Assembly (NCBI GenBank): GCA_963579925.1
Contig: CAUZJA010000005.1
Span: 1-35,545 of the forward strand
Direction of reading: 5' to 3'
DNA: 35,545 nucleotides
Source: UBA1151 sp963579925
GTDB taxonomy: Bacteria; Chloroflexota; Dehalococcoidia; Lucifugimonadales; Lucifugimonadaceae
Part shown: positions 1 to 8,509 of the stretch, in pieces
Numbering within the stretch: position 1 is the stretch's first letter
Layout: every line of letters begins with the position of its first letter
Made by a program: the position numbers and the translations under genes
Notes under the pieces: model-generated
Databases searched by the model: none
What the model saw: the letters and a program-made list of their open reading frames with translations, nothing else
What the model was told of the DNA's origin: nothing

Positions 1-204
1 ACCAATTACTCCGATGTAGCCAATTGGCATCCTAAGGTCGTCACAATGCTTCCGCAGCCGGTCCAGATACTCGAGATCGGTAGACGCAAATTGGCGATCT
101 TCAAGATCGACGCCGTCGTAGCCGAGAGCTTTCGCAATCGAAATCAGCTCGAAGAGGTCGTACTCGCCCTTTGGCACGCTGTCTTTGAACGATAGCGTTT
201 GCAT
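1..204 (-). CDS. Sugar phosphate isomerase/epimerase family protein, N-terminal part (cut by window edge)
   Basis: The first 68 codons of a TIM-barrel (AP-endonuclease 2-like) isomerase/epimerase are visible; the rest lies beyond the left edge. It aligns nearly position by position with the next gene upstream (LSFKDS against LSYRDT, GYDGVDLE against KMDGVDIH, FASTDLEYLDRLR against FASTDDDYLEHIR, YIGV against YIGI), so the two are tandem paralogs. The only canonical start is the ATG at 204. However, homology to the paralog extends five codons further upstream, and the best Shine-Dalgarno (AGAGAGG, 230-224) lies 19 bases before that ATG; no ATG, GTG or TTG occurs in frame closer to it. The gene follows its paralog by about 25 bases and is probably cotranscribed. 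Substrate unknown. Confidence 0.8.
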   Translation of the reverse strand, partial: MQTLSFKDSVPKGEYDLFELISIAKALGYDGVDLEDRQFASTDLEYLDRLRKHCDDLRMPIGYIGVIG

Positions 205-228
205 GTAGATATCGATGACTGTGCCTCT

Positions 229-1068
229 CTACATCTCGTGCCGGGTGAGAAGATCGCGCAGGTATGTGTTTGCCAGTGGGACTGCTGCCGGCTCATCGAG
301 CTCGTCTTGCCCTTCGAATACGAGTGACATCCAGCCGTTGTAGCCAACATTCTTCAGGATCGGCATGATGCGCTCGTAGTTAAGCCACGCCTCTTTGCCG
401 GATGCGATGCGATAGATCTTGGCTCGAACGTGAACAGCGCGTGGTGCGCTGGTCTCAATGCTGCCGTAGAAGTTGTACTGGGGGTCTTCCTGGCCGCGCT
501 CACCAAACGATGCGCCGGGGGAGCCTCGGTACTGGCCGGTGTCCAGGATGTGTGAGTAGTACTCGTCACCCACCTCGTCAAGGATGCGAATTACCTGATC
601 ACCAGTTGCCGGGATGCAGCCATGGTTGTGATTGTGCAAGGCGCAGACCACATGCTTTGAACGTCCATGTGCCACCACAGTATTCGTTGCCTTAACAAGC
701 TGCGGCCAGGCGTCCTCTTCCGTCTGGCCTTCGTTGAGCCAGCCACCGAACAGTCGGACCATTGGGATACCCATGCGCGCTGCGACGTCAATCCACTTCT
801 TGCAGTTCTCAATCTGGGCCTCGTAATCATCGCCAGTCTGCAAGAAGTTGTTGCTGATGCCGATGTATGGGATGTGGAGTCCACGGGCCAGGCAGAGATG
901 CCGGATGTGCTCAAGGTAGTCATCGTCTGTAGACGCGAAGTGTGCGAAGTGGATATCCACTCCATCCATCTTGTACTCGTACGCCTTATCGATGATGCCT
1001 TCGAGGTCGATCTCGCCCGCTTTGAAGGTGTCCCGGTAGGAAAGTGACTGGAGGCTGAGTTTGATCAT
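229..1068 (-). CDS. Sugar phosphate isomerase/epimerase (TIM barrel)
   Basis: A 279-residue protein of the xylose isomerase-like TIM-barrel family, which isomerises or epimerises sugars and related polyols using a bound divalent metal. Visible metal-site candidates are the H-N-H-N-H cluster (residues 145-149), Asp177 in DTGQ, His213 in HVRAK and Glu252 in FEG, matching the family's usual Glu/Asp/His ligand set. The ATG at 1068 begins MIKLSLQS; the frame stays open 25 codons further upstream, but that stretch is low-quality sequence and runs into the divergent intergenic region. It is followed by a second copy of the same family and diverges from an amidohydrolase gene, suggesting a shared catabolic locus. 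Myo-inosose or keto-sugar substrates are possible; the sequence does not decide. Confidence 0.88.
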   Translation of the reverse strand: MIKLSLQSLSYRDTFKAGEIDLEGIIDKAYEYKMDGVDIHFAHFASTDDDYLEHIRHLCLARGLHIPYIGISNNFLQTGDDYEAQIENCKKWIDVAARMGIPMVRLFGGWLNEGQTEEDAWPQLVKATNTVVAHGRSKHVVCALHNHNHGCIPATGDQVIRILDEVGDEYYSHILDTGQYRGSPGASFGERGQEDPQYNFYGSIETSAPRAVHVRAKIYRIASGKEAWLNYERIMPILKNVGYNGWMSLVFEGQDELDEPAAVPLANTYLRDLLTRHEM

Positions 1069-1177
1069 TGGTTGTTGCGCCTGCTCGTGCTGATGTTGAG
1101 GAATGAAATCGAGCGCAGAGTAACATAGGGTGCCGCTGCTCAATTCCCGTATTTACGCTCATTTAGAGACAAGTTTT

Positions 1178-2002
1178 ATGAAACAGATCGATGCCCACCT
1201 CCACGTCTGGTCGAACGACCCGGTCAAGTTCCCGTTCAGGCCAAGCACGCCGGAATCAATAGCTCAGGGAGATGCTGAGTTCTTACTGGATCTGCAGTCT
1301 GAAGTTGGCGTAGACGGTGCGCTCATAGTGCAGCCGATTCATCATGAGTTCGATCATTCATACGTAAATGACGTGCTGGCCCGGTACCCGGACAAGTTCG
1401 TAGGCATGGCGTTGGCGGACCCGAAAGTTGACGATCCGACCGCCGCGCTGCAAGTCCTCAAGGATGAGCACGGCTATCAGGGTGTGCGGCTCAATCCAGG
1501 GTTATGGCCGGACAGCGAATCGATGGATGGATCAATTGGTGACCGATTGATGTCATTCTGCGCCGACAATGGATGGGTCGTCGGCTTCCTGATTGAGCCA
1601 ACGCACTTCGCACAGGTTGATGCGCTACTGACTCGACATCCCGAGACCAAGGCGATCATCGATCACTTCGGTAGCGTCACGCCCGGTCAAACAAATGAGA
1701 TCGATGAACTACTGGCGCTGGCAAAGCACCCCAACCTGTACGTGAAAGTATCTCGATTCCCGGTGCAGTCGGATTCTGAGTGGCCGTACTCAGACATGTC
1801 GAAAATCTTTCATCACCTGATCGTAGCGTATGGAGTTGATCGGCTCATGTTTGCCACTGACTTCCCCCACGTCGTGGCTCAATGCGGGTATGCTCGCGGC
1901 TGGCAGATAGCCGATCACGTGGAGCCAGCGCTGACGGACGAGCAGCGAACGTGGCTAATGGGCGGCACGGTAACGAATTTGTTCAACGGATGGGGCGATT
2001 AG
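1178..2002 (+). CDS. Amidohydrolase-family metal-dependent hydrolase (COG3618-like, possible lactonase)
   Basis: A 274-residue TIM-barrel hydrolase of the Amidohydro_2 group. The start motif I-D-A-H-L-H-V-W gives the metal-binding HxH at His7 and His9; a later I-I-D-H-F-G segment and the C-terminal FATDFPH supply the other expected His and Asp ligands. Members of this group include sugar-acid lactonases (fuconolactonase type) and 2-pyrone-4,6-dicarboxylate lactonase. The ATG at 1178 was chosen because it starts directly before the HxH strand; the frame is open 16 codons earlier without recognisable homology. It diverges from the epimerase pair and precedes a DUF3500 gene by 58 bases. In a locus with SDRs and enolase-type dehydratases, a lactonase role is attractive but inferred. 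Confidence 0.88.
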   Translation: MKQIDAHLHVWSNDPVKFPFRPSTPESIAQGDAEFLLDLQSEVGVDGALIVQPIHHEFDHSYVNDVLARYPDKFVGMALADPKVDDPTAALQVLKDEHGYQGVRLNPGLWPDSESMDGSIGDRLMSFCADNGWVVGFLIEPTHFAQVDALLTRHPETKAIIDHFGSVTPGQTNEIDELLALAKHPNLYVKVSRFPVQSDSEWPYSDMSKIFHHLIVAYGVDRLMFATDFPHVVAQCGYARGWQIADHVEPALTDEQRTWLMGGTVTNLFNGWGD

Positions 2003-2060
2003 CGTTCGCTTCGGATATACGACCTCCAGTGTTTTGGCAGGGATTAGGAGAAAGACGTCA

Positions 2061-3068
2061 ATGACTACCGCATCTGAACAGCAACACTCCCACGCACCGG
2101 CAGCCGCCAATCGTATGACGGCCGCCGCCCAGAAGTTCCTGGAGGTGCTCTCTTCCGGCCAGCGTGACACCGCATCATTCGATTTCAAAGGTGACGAGCG
2201 GTACGTCTGGAACTACACACCCGTCGAGCGCAACGGCTTGATGATTAGAGACATGGATGACGCCCAACGAGGGGTAGCGTTCGATCTCATGGCAACTGGA
2301 CTTTCAGATTCTGCCATTGCCACCGCACATCAGATCATCTCTATCGAGAAAGAGCTTGGGGAGTCGGAAGCCGCTGAGAACAGCGACAGTCCGTGGACAC
2401 GTTCATCGGAGCGATACTGGTTCAGTGTATTCGGCGAGCCAGGAGGCGATGCTCCATGGGGCTGGCGAGTTGGCGGACACCACGTTTGCCTTCACTACAC
2501 CGTTGTAGATGGCCAGCTTGTAACGCCTAACCCGTTCTTCTTCGGCGCAAACCCTGCAGAAGTGAGGCACGGCGAACGAAAAGGCCTCCGAACGCTTCCG
2601 GAGATAGAGGACATCGCCCGATCTATCGTGACAGGCTTCAACGCCGATCACCGCTCGATTGCAGTAGTTGATGGCGACACGCCACAGGACATCCTCACCA
2701 AGAGTTACCGAACCGCAGACCCTGCTGCGACACCAGTAGGTCTCGCATATTCCCGAATGGACGCCGATGCACGTGAGCGACTCGTAAACCTCATGAAGGT
2801 CTACGTGAATCGCAACTCCGATGATCTGGCTGCGAACGTATGGGGCAAGATTGAAGCCGCTGGATTTGATGACGTGACCTTCGCATGGGCGGGCCCTGAT
2901 ACACCCGGCCAGGGTCACTACTACACGATTAGAGGCAAGCAATTCCTCATCGAGTACGACAACACCCAGAACGGCGCCAACCACATCCACTCAGTCTTCC
3001 GCGACTATGAGAACGACTGGGGCGAAGATGTGCTGGCCGCGCACTACGTTGTTGGTTCGCACCACTAG
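2061..3068 (+). CDS. DUF3500 domain protein
   Basis: A 335-residue protein recognisable as DUF3500 by W-N-Y-T-P-V-E-R-N-G-L (residues 50-60), the following MDDAQR, and W-R-V-G-G-H-H-V (135-142) leading into the TPNPFFFGANP segment (155-165). The family has no established biochemical function that I can state. No signal peptide or membrane segment is visible, so it is probably cytoplasmic. The ATG at 2061 has AGGAG at 2046-2050, ten bases upstream, which favours it over a start nine codons earlier. It lies 58 bases after the amidohydrolase on the same strand and is likely cotranscribed. The many His, Asp and Glu residues in conserved blocks would suit a metal-dependent enzyme, but that is speculation. 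Confidence 0.85.
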   Translation: MTTASEQQHSHAPAAANRMTAAAQKFLEVLSSGQRDTASFDFKGDERYVWNYTPVERNGLMIRDMDDAQRGVAFDLMATGLSDSAIATAHQIISIEKELGESEAAENSDSPWTRSSERYWFSVFGEPGGDAPWGWRVGGHHVCLHYTVVDGQLVTPNPFFFGANPAEVRHGERKGLRTLPEIEDIARSIVTGFNADHRSIAVVDGDTPQDILTKSYRTADPAATPVGLAYSRMDADARERLVNLMKVYVNRNSDDLAANVWGKIEAAGFDDVTFAWAGPDTPGQGHYYTIRGKQFLIEYDNTQNGANHIHSVFRDYENDWGEDVLAAHYVVGSHH

Positions 3069-3087
3069 GGTGTGACTGCGGCGCTCG

Positions 3088-3136
3088 GTGCGGGCTGGAA
3101 GCCCGCACTACATCGGGAGGGCGGGGCAAGCCCCGC
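3088..3136. repeat. Pair of GC-rich perfect hairpins (REP-like intergenic element or bidirectional terminator)
   Basis: Two near-perfect palindromes lie side by side between convergent genes. The first has a 9-bp stem, 3088-3096 with 3100-3108, around a GGA loop. The second pairs 3121-3126 with 3131-3136 around CAAG. Neither is followed by a T run on either strand, so they are not classic intrinsic terminators, although their position between two converging gene ends would suit termination or mRNA-end protection. The style (tandem short GC-rich palindromes in a 116-base gap) resembles REP elements. Only one copy is present in this window. Confidence 0.55.
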
Positions 3137-3184
3137 GGCTACCGGTGACGTGGCTGCTCAATGTGCCCGGGCGGCAGGCACCAA

Positions 3185-4099
3185 CTAACCCAGACCTACC
3201 ACCATGAATACGCCTACTAGCGTGACCGCCAGACCTTGTGCAGAGCGGCGAGTTAGCTTTTCTCCGAGGAATATTACGGACAGTGGGACGATGAACAGCG
3301 GCGAACTGCTGATGAGGATGGCTGTGGTGCTGGCGTCTGATCTGTCGACCGCGATGATGAAGCTGATCAGCGCGCCACCAAGGAAGAGTCCAGAAATGAA
3401 GATGCGGATGCCGTCTTCACGTTTGATTGGTAGTGGGCGCGCTGGTGCCCAAAATATGACTGCCGTTGCGTAGAGTGCGAATACGACTATGTGGGCCACC
3501 ACGTTGGCGGCAAAGACGTCGTTAGCTTTGAGACCCTCGTCGTACATGAGCAGGCTGATGGCCCATGTTGACCCGGCAAGGATTGCGAGCACGGGCGCCG
3601 AAAGCAAGTCACTAAGGCCGCTGAATGACGGTCGGTTAATTCGAATATCGCCCGTGACGTTGGTCAGGTAAACGCCAATCATAATCAGTGCACCGCCCGC
3701 CCACGCGAAAGCGGCAACGTTTTCATTGAGGATCAGCCAGCCGCCAAGGGTAGATAGCAATACGAACGTCGCAGTCGCAGTCGTGAAGTTGCGACCTACA
3801 TCCCCAATGGTGATCGACCGTAGGATGGCGACGTCCCCGGTGGATCCAATCAAGGCTCCACCCATTAGTAGTGCGGCATCTCGACCACTAATCCCCGGTA
3901 TCTCGTCAAAGGTTCCAGCGATTGCCGCCGCAATAAGCCCCATGCCGGCGGCAATGAAGATGTAGATGGCGTTTATCCGTACGGCGCGCACCCGTACAGT
4001 TGCCGATTTCACGATGATGCCGGAGATAGCCCAGCCTAGCGCCCCACCAAGGGCTGCCAATTCGCCCACTCCCATCATGCGAGGTTCTTGATCTGACAA
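3185..4099 (-). CDS. EamA/DMT-family transporter
   Basis: A 304-residue integral membrane protein with about ten hydrophobic segments and two repeated EamA halves, ending with the typical FLGEKLTRRSAQGLAVTLVGV block of the drug/metabolite transporter superfamily (about residues 277-298). The first half carries the matching LNENVAAFAWAGGALIMIGVYL (about 123-144). These proteins move small metabolites such as amino acids, nucleosides or sugar acids across the cytoplasmic membrane; direction and substrate are not predictable. The frame starts at a TTG at 4099, with ATG codons at 4078 and 4075 as alternatives, and none has a strong Shine-Dalgarno. It follows the enolase-superfamily gene by 18 bases, so it is probably cotranscribed with it and may serve the same substrate. 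Confidence 0.88.
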   Translation of the reverse strand: MSDQEPRMMGVGELAALGGALGWAISGIIVKSATVRVRAVRINAIYIFIAAGMGLIAAAIAGTFDEIPGISGRDAALLMGGALIGSTGDVAILRSITIGDVGRNFTTATATFVLLSTLGGWLILNENVAAFAWAGGALIMIGVYLTNVTGDIRINRPSFSGLSDLLSAPVLAILAGSTWAISLLMYDEGLKANDVFAANVVAHIVVFALYATAVIFWAPARPLPIKREDGIRIFISGLFLGGALISFIIAVDRSDASTTAILISSSPLFIVPLSVIFLGEKLTRRSAQGLAVTLVGVFMVVGLG

Positions 4100-4117
4100 A
4101 CCACGCTGCGGCGTGAC

Positions 4118-5287
4118 CTATTCGTAGACGTTATGGTCAATTGTGTGGGATTCGATGTACTTCCAGTCGAGTTCCAAGCCCATGCCTGGCTTGTCAGACA
4201 CTTGAACGTGACCATTCTCGTCGATGGCGTCCAGATCGTCGTTGTAGCCGTCCAGATAGATGGGGGCGTGAACAAAGTTCTGGCACTTCGGATGCACCAG
4301 ACCAAGTTCGTAGAAGTTTGAGTTCCGCATCGCCGCCATGCAATGCCTTCGTGATGCACCTGGACCATGGGGTTCAACGTCAAGGCCAAGGCCCTCTGAC
4401 GCGTGTGCGATCTTCATGACGCCGGTAATACCGCCGTCATAGTCCTGGTCGATCCGCACGAAGTCGGTGCCGTCGGCAAGGATAAAGTCCATGTGCGGCT
4501 CAAGCCCTCGCTGGTGCTCAAGTTGCAACAGTGGAGTTTTGATGATCTCGCGAAGCTTGCGGTGGGCAAACGCAGATACACCGCCATCCTTGAACGGGTC
4601 TTCGTACCAGTAGTAACCCCACTCGTCGCACGCTCGGCCAACTTTGACCGCATCGCCAAATGTCTTATACGCACAGAATGGGTCAAGCATCAGGTCCATC
4701 TTGTCCCCGACGCGCTTACCCACTTCCTCAACCACGGCGATCTGCTTATCAAGCGATGCGTCCTGCCAGGGATGGATCTTGTAGGCCCGGTAGCCAATGT
4801 CGTAGCACTGCTCCGCAAAGTCGGCATACGCCTCAGGACTGCTTAGGCCACCGGGATGATCGTCTCCGACGTACGTGGAGGCGTAGGCGGGGAATGATGT
4901 CCTGTACTCGCCCAGCAGCTGGTAGATAGGAGTCTCGAAATATTTCCCCGCCGCATCCCAGAGCGCCATGTCCACCTGGGACATTCCCATGCGGGCGTGC
5001 TGTCGGAGCGCCTGCTTGGCGTCGTTGTAGATCGTCTCTCGAGCCAGGATGTTTCGGCCCAGTGTTGATCCGATGAACATTGGCAACGCTGAGTACTCAG
5101 TTTTACTTCCGCCAACGTACTCACCAACAACGTCCGTGTCAGTGTGAATGCGAATGGCCATCTGAGATGAGACACGAGTTGCTCCCGGCTCGTATATCGG
5201 AATCCCAATGGTCGATTCTGATCCGATGTCTTTGAGCTCGTAAGTGAACTCATTGACTTCCACTTTTTTGATAATTGGAACGGCCAT
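4118..5287 (-). CDS. Enolase-superfamily (mandelate racemase/muconate lactonizing type) protein
   Basis: A 389-residue member with the N-terminal capping domain and C-terminal barrel. Metal ligands are visible: Asp202 (LMLDP), Glu229 (WYEDP) and Glu257 (LEH). The second-strand base motif is K170-I-H172, a K-x-H where mandelate racemase itself has K-x-K. The opposite side keeps Asp280 (RID) and His307 (EPHGPG), the His-Asp dyad. It should abstract a proton alpha to a carboxylate, most often for acid-sugar dehydration, but the substrate is unknown. GGAGG (about 5294-5298) lies just upstream of the ATG. It diverges from the FAD oxidoreductase across a 112-base gap and is followed by an EamA transporter. 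One of four paralogs in this window. Confidence 0.92.
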   Translation of the reverse strand: MAVPIIKKVEVNEFTYELKDIGSESTIGIPIYEPGATRVSSQMAIRIHTDTDVVGEYVGGSKTEYSALPMFIGSTLGRNILARETIYNDAKQALRQHARMGMSQVDMALWDAAGKYFETPIYQLLGEYRTSFPAYASTYVGDDHPGGLSSPEAYADFAEQCYDIGYRAYKIHPWQDASLDKQIAVVEEVGKRVGDKMDLMLDPFCAYKTFGDAVKVGRACDEWGYYWYEDPFKDGGVSAFAHRKLREIIKTPLLQLEHQRGLEPHMDFILADGTDFVRIDQDYDGGITGVMKIAHASEGLGLDVEPHGPGASRRHCMAAMRNSNFYELGLVHPKCQNFVHAPIYLDGYNDDLDAIDENGHVQVSDKPGMGLELDWKYIESHTIDHNVYE

Positions 5288-5399
5288 TGAATTGCCTCCG
5301 CTGCGGTCCTCAGTTTTTGTTCACGGGTTGAAGGGGGGCTTAGGATACTCTTTCGCATCGTTCGTATCGGCCCAGTTGCAAGCAATTACAGGAGAATTA

Positions 5400-6686
5400 G
5401 TGCCCTCGCCCCAACACCATTCCGTGATCGTCATTGGCGCTGGCCCCGGCGGCCTGGGCATTGGGGCGCTGCTTGAGGGATGGCGACCGCATCTGATGGG
5501 CGAGGTTCCACCACGATTCGCGGCGTATGGCGTTGGTAAGCACCTTCGAGATCACGGAGAAGAGCTACTGACCGTCGATATGGAACAGATGGTTGGCGCT
5601 GGCATAAAGCCATTCGATCTATTCCGAATTCTTCACCACCCCACAAACGAGTATTACGGCAGCGGAAATGCGGTTCTTGGGTTTCATAAAGTCGATCCTA
5701 TTGATTGGCTGATGATCTCCGATTCGCTCCCTGGCGGACTTTGGAATGACGTGCCCCGAAAGCAGCTCACGTTATCGCCAGGTCACTGGATGGAATTGGC
5801 TCCGTTCCGCCTCGACGCGTTCTTCAAAGAGACAGGGCTCGACATCGACCCCAACGCACTGATCGAGAAGAAGCATTTGGTCCCGTACTATCACTGGTTC
5901 GCAGAAAAAGCGGGTTTGTCACCGCGAGGACTATTTGGATATACGGTGACTCGAGTCGGTCGATCGGAAGCTGGTGGGTTCAGCGTCTCGGTTTCTGAGA
6001 ACCCCACCGAAAACACGTTGGAGTACACGAGCGATTTCATCGTATTTGGCGTTGGCCCCAGAACCCATATCAGGTCACTCGATGTGCCCGGGGCAAACCT
6101 GCCGTACGTGAGTCATCACTACGATCATTGGGACGACCATCCAGGCGATCGCGTGCTGATAATTGGCGGCGGGCGCTCAGCTGACTGGGCAGCGACAGAG
6201 CTATACGACGCCGGACGCACCGTGACGTACGTGATGCGAGGAGATGAGGCGACACACCTCCGACTCATCGAGGATAGCCAGTACCTTCCGTACTACCAGC
6301 GCATTCGAGAGATCATTGAGTCCGATACCGGTCGGTTTGTTCGCCACTACGGCGAGCAAGTGGCGCAGTTCAAGGACGATCAGGCAATCGAGTTGGGCAG
6401 TGGTGAAATCGTAGACGTGGATCATGCCATCGTGGAGATCGGTGGAGAGCCAGCCTACGATTTATTGAGCGATCTGGGGCCATTGACCATGGTAGAGGGA
6501 CGAGACAAATACCGACTCCAACTCATGCAGATTGTGGTGAATCCGGCGACGTTCGAGTCAGTGGATGTGCCAAATCTCTATCCGGCGGGGTACCTGCCTG
6601 AAGGAATGGGAATATCAGTGCTTGGTATGCACGGGAACGTCTACCCGATGGCGGCCGATATTTTGCGCAAGCTGGGGCGGCTGTAG
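5400..6686 (+). CDS. FAD/NAD(P)-dependent oxidoreductase (possible monooxygenase)
   Basis: A 428-residue two-dinucleotide-domain flavoprotein. The FAD-binding G-x-G-x-x-G is at residues 13-18 (IGAGPGG), and a second Rossmann motif, G-G-G-R-S-A at 256-261, suits NAD(P)H. The spacing resembles lysine/ornithine N-hydroxylases and other class B-type flavin monooxygenases, but no clear Baeyer-Villiger fingerprint is visible, so the reaction is open. The start is a GTG at 5400 with GGAGA at 5391-5395; the frame is open 52 codons further upstream but that would run over the start of the divergent enolase gene. It ends 13 bases from the end of a convergent small membrane protein gene. Oxidation of a carbon substrate fits the surroundings. 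Confidence 0.85.
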   Translation: MPSPQHHSVIVIGAGPGGLGIGALLEGWRPHLMGEVPPRFAAYGVGKHLRDHGEELLTVDMEQMVGAGIKPFDLFRILHHPTNEYYGSGNAVLGFHKVDPIDWLMISDSLPGGLWNDVPRKQLTLSPGHWMELAPFRLDAFFKETGLDIDPNALIEKKHLVPYYHWFAEKAGLSPRGLFGYTVTRVGRSEAGGFSVSVSENPTENTLEYTSDFIVFGVGPRTHIRSLDVPGANLPYVSHHYDHWDDHPGDRVLIIGGGRSADWAATELYDAGRTVTYVMRGDEATHLRLIEDSQYLPYYQRIREIIESDTGRFVRHYGEQVAQFKDDQAIELGSGEIVDVDHAIVEIGGEPAYDLLSDLGPLTMVEGRDKYRLQLMQIVVNPATFESVDVPNLYPAGYLPEGMGISVLGMHGNVYPMAADILRKLGRL

Positions 6687-6699
6687 TCAAGAGATAGGT

Positions 6700-7062
6700 T
6701 TAGATAGCCCGAATGATTATGGCGGCGATCACAAACACCACTGTGATGACTGAAATTGGCGTCATGAACGCGGCGAAGCCTTTGTAGGCAAGCGCGTACT
6801 TGTCCTGCAGTTGCGTCTGAGAGACGGTGCCGGTTCGCTGGAACTCTGAAGCAACCTGCAGAAGGCCCAGCGGAATGAATCGACTGCGCCAGACCGTACC
6901 AGCGAGCAATGCGACCATCGCGATGATGATTCCACCCGCCAGAGCGCCCTTGAAGTATGAGTTGCCGAACACGATGCCGCTCCACGCTGCACCGAGACCG
7001 GTGCCCAGCACTCCAAACATGATCGTAGCAGTAATGATGCCTACGTATCCAGGGAGCTTCAA
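6700..7062 (-). CDS. Small integral membrane protein, unknown function
   Basis: A 120-residue protein with hydrophobic segments at about residues 5-33, 37-58 and 93-118, separated by a polar stretch (about 59-92, rich in Gln, Thr and Arg). I do not recognise a family. It starts at a TTG (7062-7060) three bases after the stop of the upstream MFS gene, so translation is probably coupled to that gene. A role as an accessory subunit or a partner of the transporter is possible but only suggested by position. It is the last gene of a leftward string beginning at 11777 and converges on the FAD oxidoreductase. Confidence 0.65.
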   Translation of the reverse strand: MKLPGYVGIITATIMFGVLGTGLGAAWSGIVFGNSYFKGALAGGIIIAMVALLAGTVWRSRFIPLGLLQVASEFQRTGTVSQTQLQDKYALAYKGFAAFMTPISVITVVFVIAAIIIRAI

Positions 7063-7065
7063 TCT

Positions 7066-8430
7066 CTAGTCCCCGGAGGCACCAGAACCAGATCCCAACG
7101 GTTCCATTGGGACTTCCGGAATGATTCTCAGGTTGTCAGGTTCCTTGTCCCAGTCTGGGATGAGAAGACGGCGGGTGGGTTGAAGTATCGCGATTGAAAC
7201 TGCACCGGCCAGGGAGAATCCAGCCGAGAGCCAGATGGCTGTGGCGTAAGAACCGGTGAGGTCGAATGAAAACGCGCCCATGACTCCGCCCAGCGCCATG
7301 CCCAGATTTGCGCCAAACAATTGCCATCCGATGGTATGGCCCTGCGGAGCCTGGCCGTAGTACTGACGATTGATCACAGGGAAGATTGTGCCTTCTCCGC
7401 CATAACCAATGGCGAAGGCGACCGCGAACACGTAGAACGCCAACGTGGAGTCGGCGCTCAACAGCAGAAGAACGGTCACTCCCTGCAGGATGTACGAAAC
7501 GAACATCACCCATTTGGAGCCGACTCTATCGCTGAGGATGGGCGAGAACAAACGAGTCAACAGGCTGACGCCCGCGAGCGTGCTCAAAACACCGGCAGCT
7601 ACATTTGCATCAAGTCCCTCGTGAATTGCCATCGGAACGATCATTACCAAGATGACCGCGTGCCCCACGCAGCCCAGGAAGTGGATATTGATCAAGTTCC
7701 AAAAGGAATTCGTGCTTCTGATGTAGTGCACATACTTTTGCTTGATTTGAGGTGACGCCTTCTCTACGTTCAACGTATCGGCATCGCCTTCACGCCATCC
7801 GTAAGGCTTCTTTCCGGCGTCCTCTGGACTATTTCTGAACCAGAGCATTGTTAGCAGGATGATTGCGGTCCCGCCGAACCCGCCGGTGACGAATGCAGTT
7901 GTCCAGCCGTAGGAGTTAATCAAGGCAGACATGATTTGGATTCCCGCAACCGGACCGAGCCCCCATGAGATCCAGAGGATTCCGGTGCCGGCGCCAAGGC
8001 TTCTCCGGAACCAGACCGTAACGGCCGGCAGAACGGGGATCAGAAATAGCGACTGGGCGATGCCCAGCAGTACGCTGTAGGCGAGATAGAGATGCCAGAT
8101 TGATGAAATGTATGCCGTGCCAATCATCCCGGCGAGGAAGATTGCTGATCCCAGCATCATTGCTTTGCGGGCGCCAACTTTTCCAGCAATTCGATCCGCA
8201 AATGGACTGAAGAATCCGGTAACAATAAACGAGAGAGCGAATGCAATGGCGATGGAGCTATTGCTCCACCCATGCTCCTGCACTAACGGGTCGATGAATA
8301 CCCCAAATGCGGCACGCAAACCTGCGCCCACCATTTGAACTACTGCGGAGATCGCGACGATCAACCACGCGTAGTGGTAGTACTTGCTTTTCGCGAGGTG
8401 GGTTGAAAAAGGAAATAGTTGTCTAAGCAT
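7066..8430 (-). CDS. MFS transporter (monocarboxylate/oxalate-formate type)
   Basis: A 454-residue major facilitator with about 12 membrane segments in two halves joined by a hydrophilic loop (about residues 199-240). The motif-A-like D-R-I-A-G-K-V-G-A-R-K (79-89) sits between segments 2 and 3, and SDRVGSKW marks the equivalent site in the second half. The N-terminal Y-Y-H-Y-A-W-L-I and the G-A-G-L-R-A-A-F-G-V block are like bacterial monocarboxylate/oxalate:formate-type carriers, which move organic acids across the cytoplasmic membrane. An in-frame TGA seven codons upstream supports the ATG at 8430. It lies between a degenerate enolase paralog and a small membrane protein in the same leftward string, consistent with uptake of a hydroxy acid. 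Confidence 0.9.
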   Translation of the reverse strand: MLRQLFPFSTHLAKSKYYHYAWLIVAISAVVQMVGAGLRAAFGVFIDPLVQEHGWSNSSIAIAFALSFIVTGFFSPFADRIAGKVGARKAMMLGSAIFLAGMIGTAYISSIWHLYLAYSVLLGIAQSLFLIPVLPAVTVWFRRSLGAGTGILWISWGLGPVAGIQIMSALINSYGWTTAFVTGGFGGTAIILLTMLWFRNSPEDAGKKPYGWREGDADTLNVEKASPQIKQKYVHYIRSTNSFWNLINIHFLGCVGHAVILVMIVPMAIHEGLDANVAAGVLSTLAGVSLLTRLFSPILSDRVGSKWVMFVSYILQGVTVLLLLSADSTLAFYVFAVAFAIGYGGEGTIFPVINRQYYGQAPQGHTIGWQLFGANLGMALGGVMGAFSFDLTGSYATAIWLSAGFSLAGAVSIAILQPTRRLLIPDWDKEPDNLRIIPEVPMEPLGSGSGASGD

Positions 8431-8509
8431 TGAACGTTCTTGAAATCACTCCGCCGGAAAAGTTATCACCGGCAGCATGAACGTGCGGCGGTTTGCGGGA
8501 TGAATCTGA

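Noticed and set aside
2403..2990. 195-codon open frame antisense to the DUF3500 gene
   Set aside because: It lies wholly within a well-recognised gene, has no family motifs, and its composition is that of a reverse-complement shadow.
4403..4846. 147-codon rightward frame inside the enolase gene at 4118-5287
   Set aside because: Antisense to conserved catalytic motifs of the real gene; no recognisable domain.
5244..5399. Upstream extension of the FAD oxidoreductase to a start at 5244
   Set aside because: It would overlap the divergent enolase start, and the GTG at 5400 has a proper GGAGA and begins right before the FAD motif.
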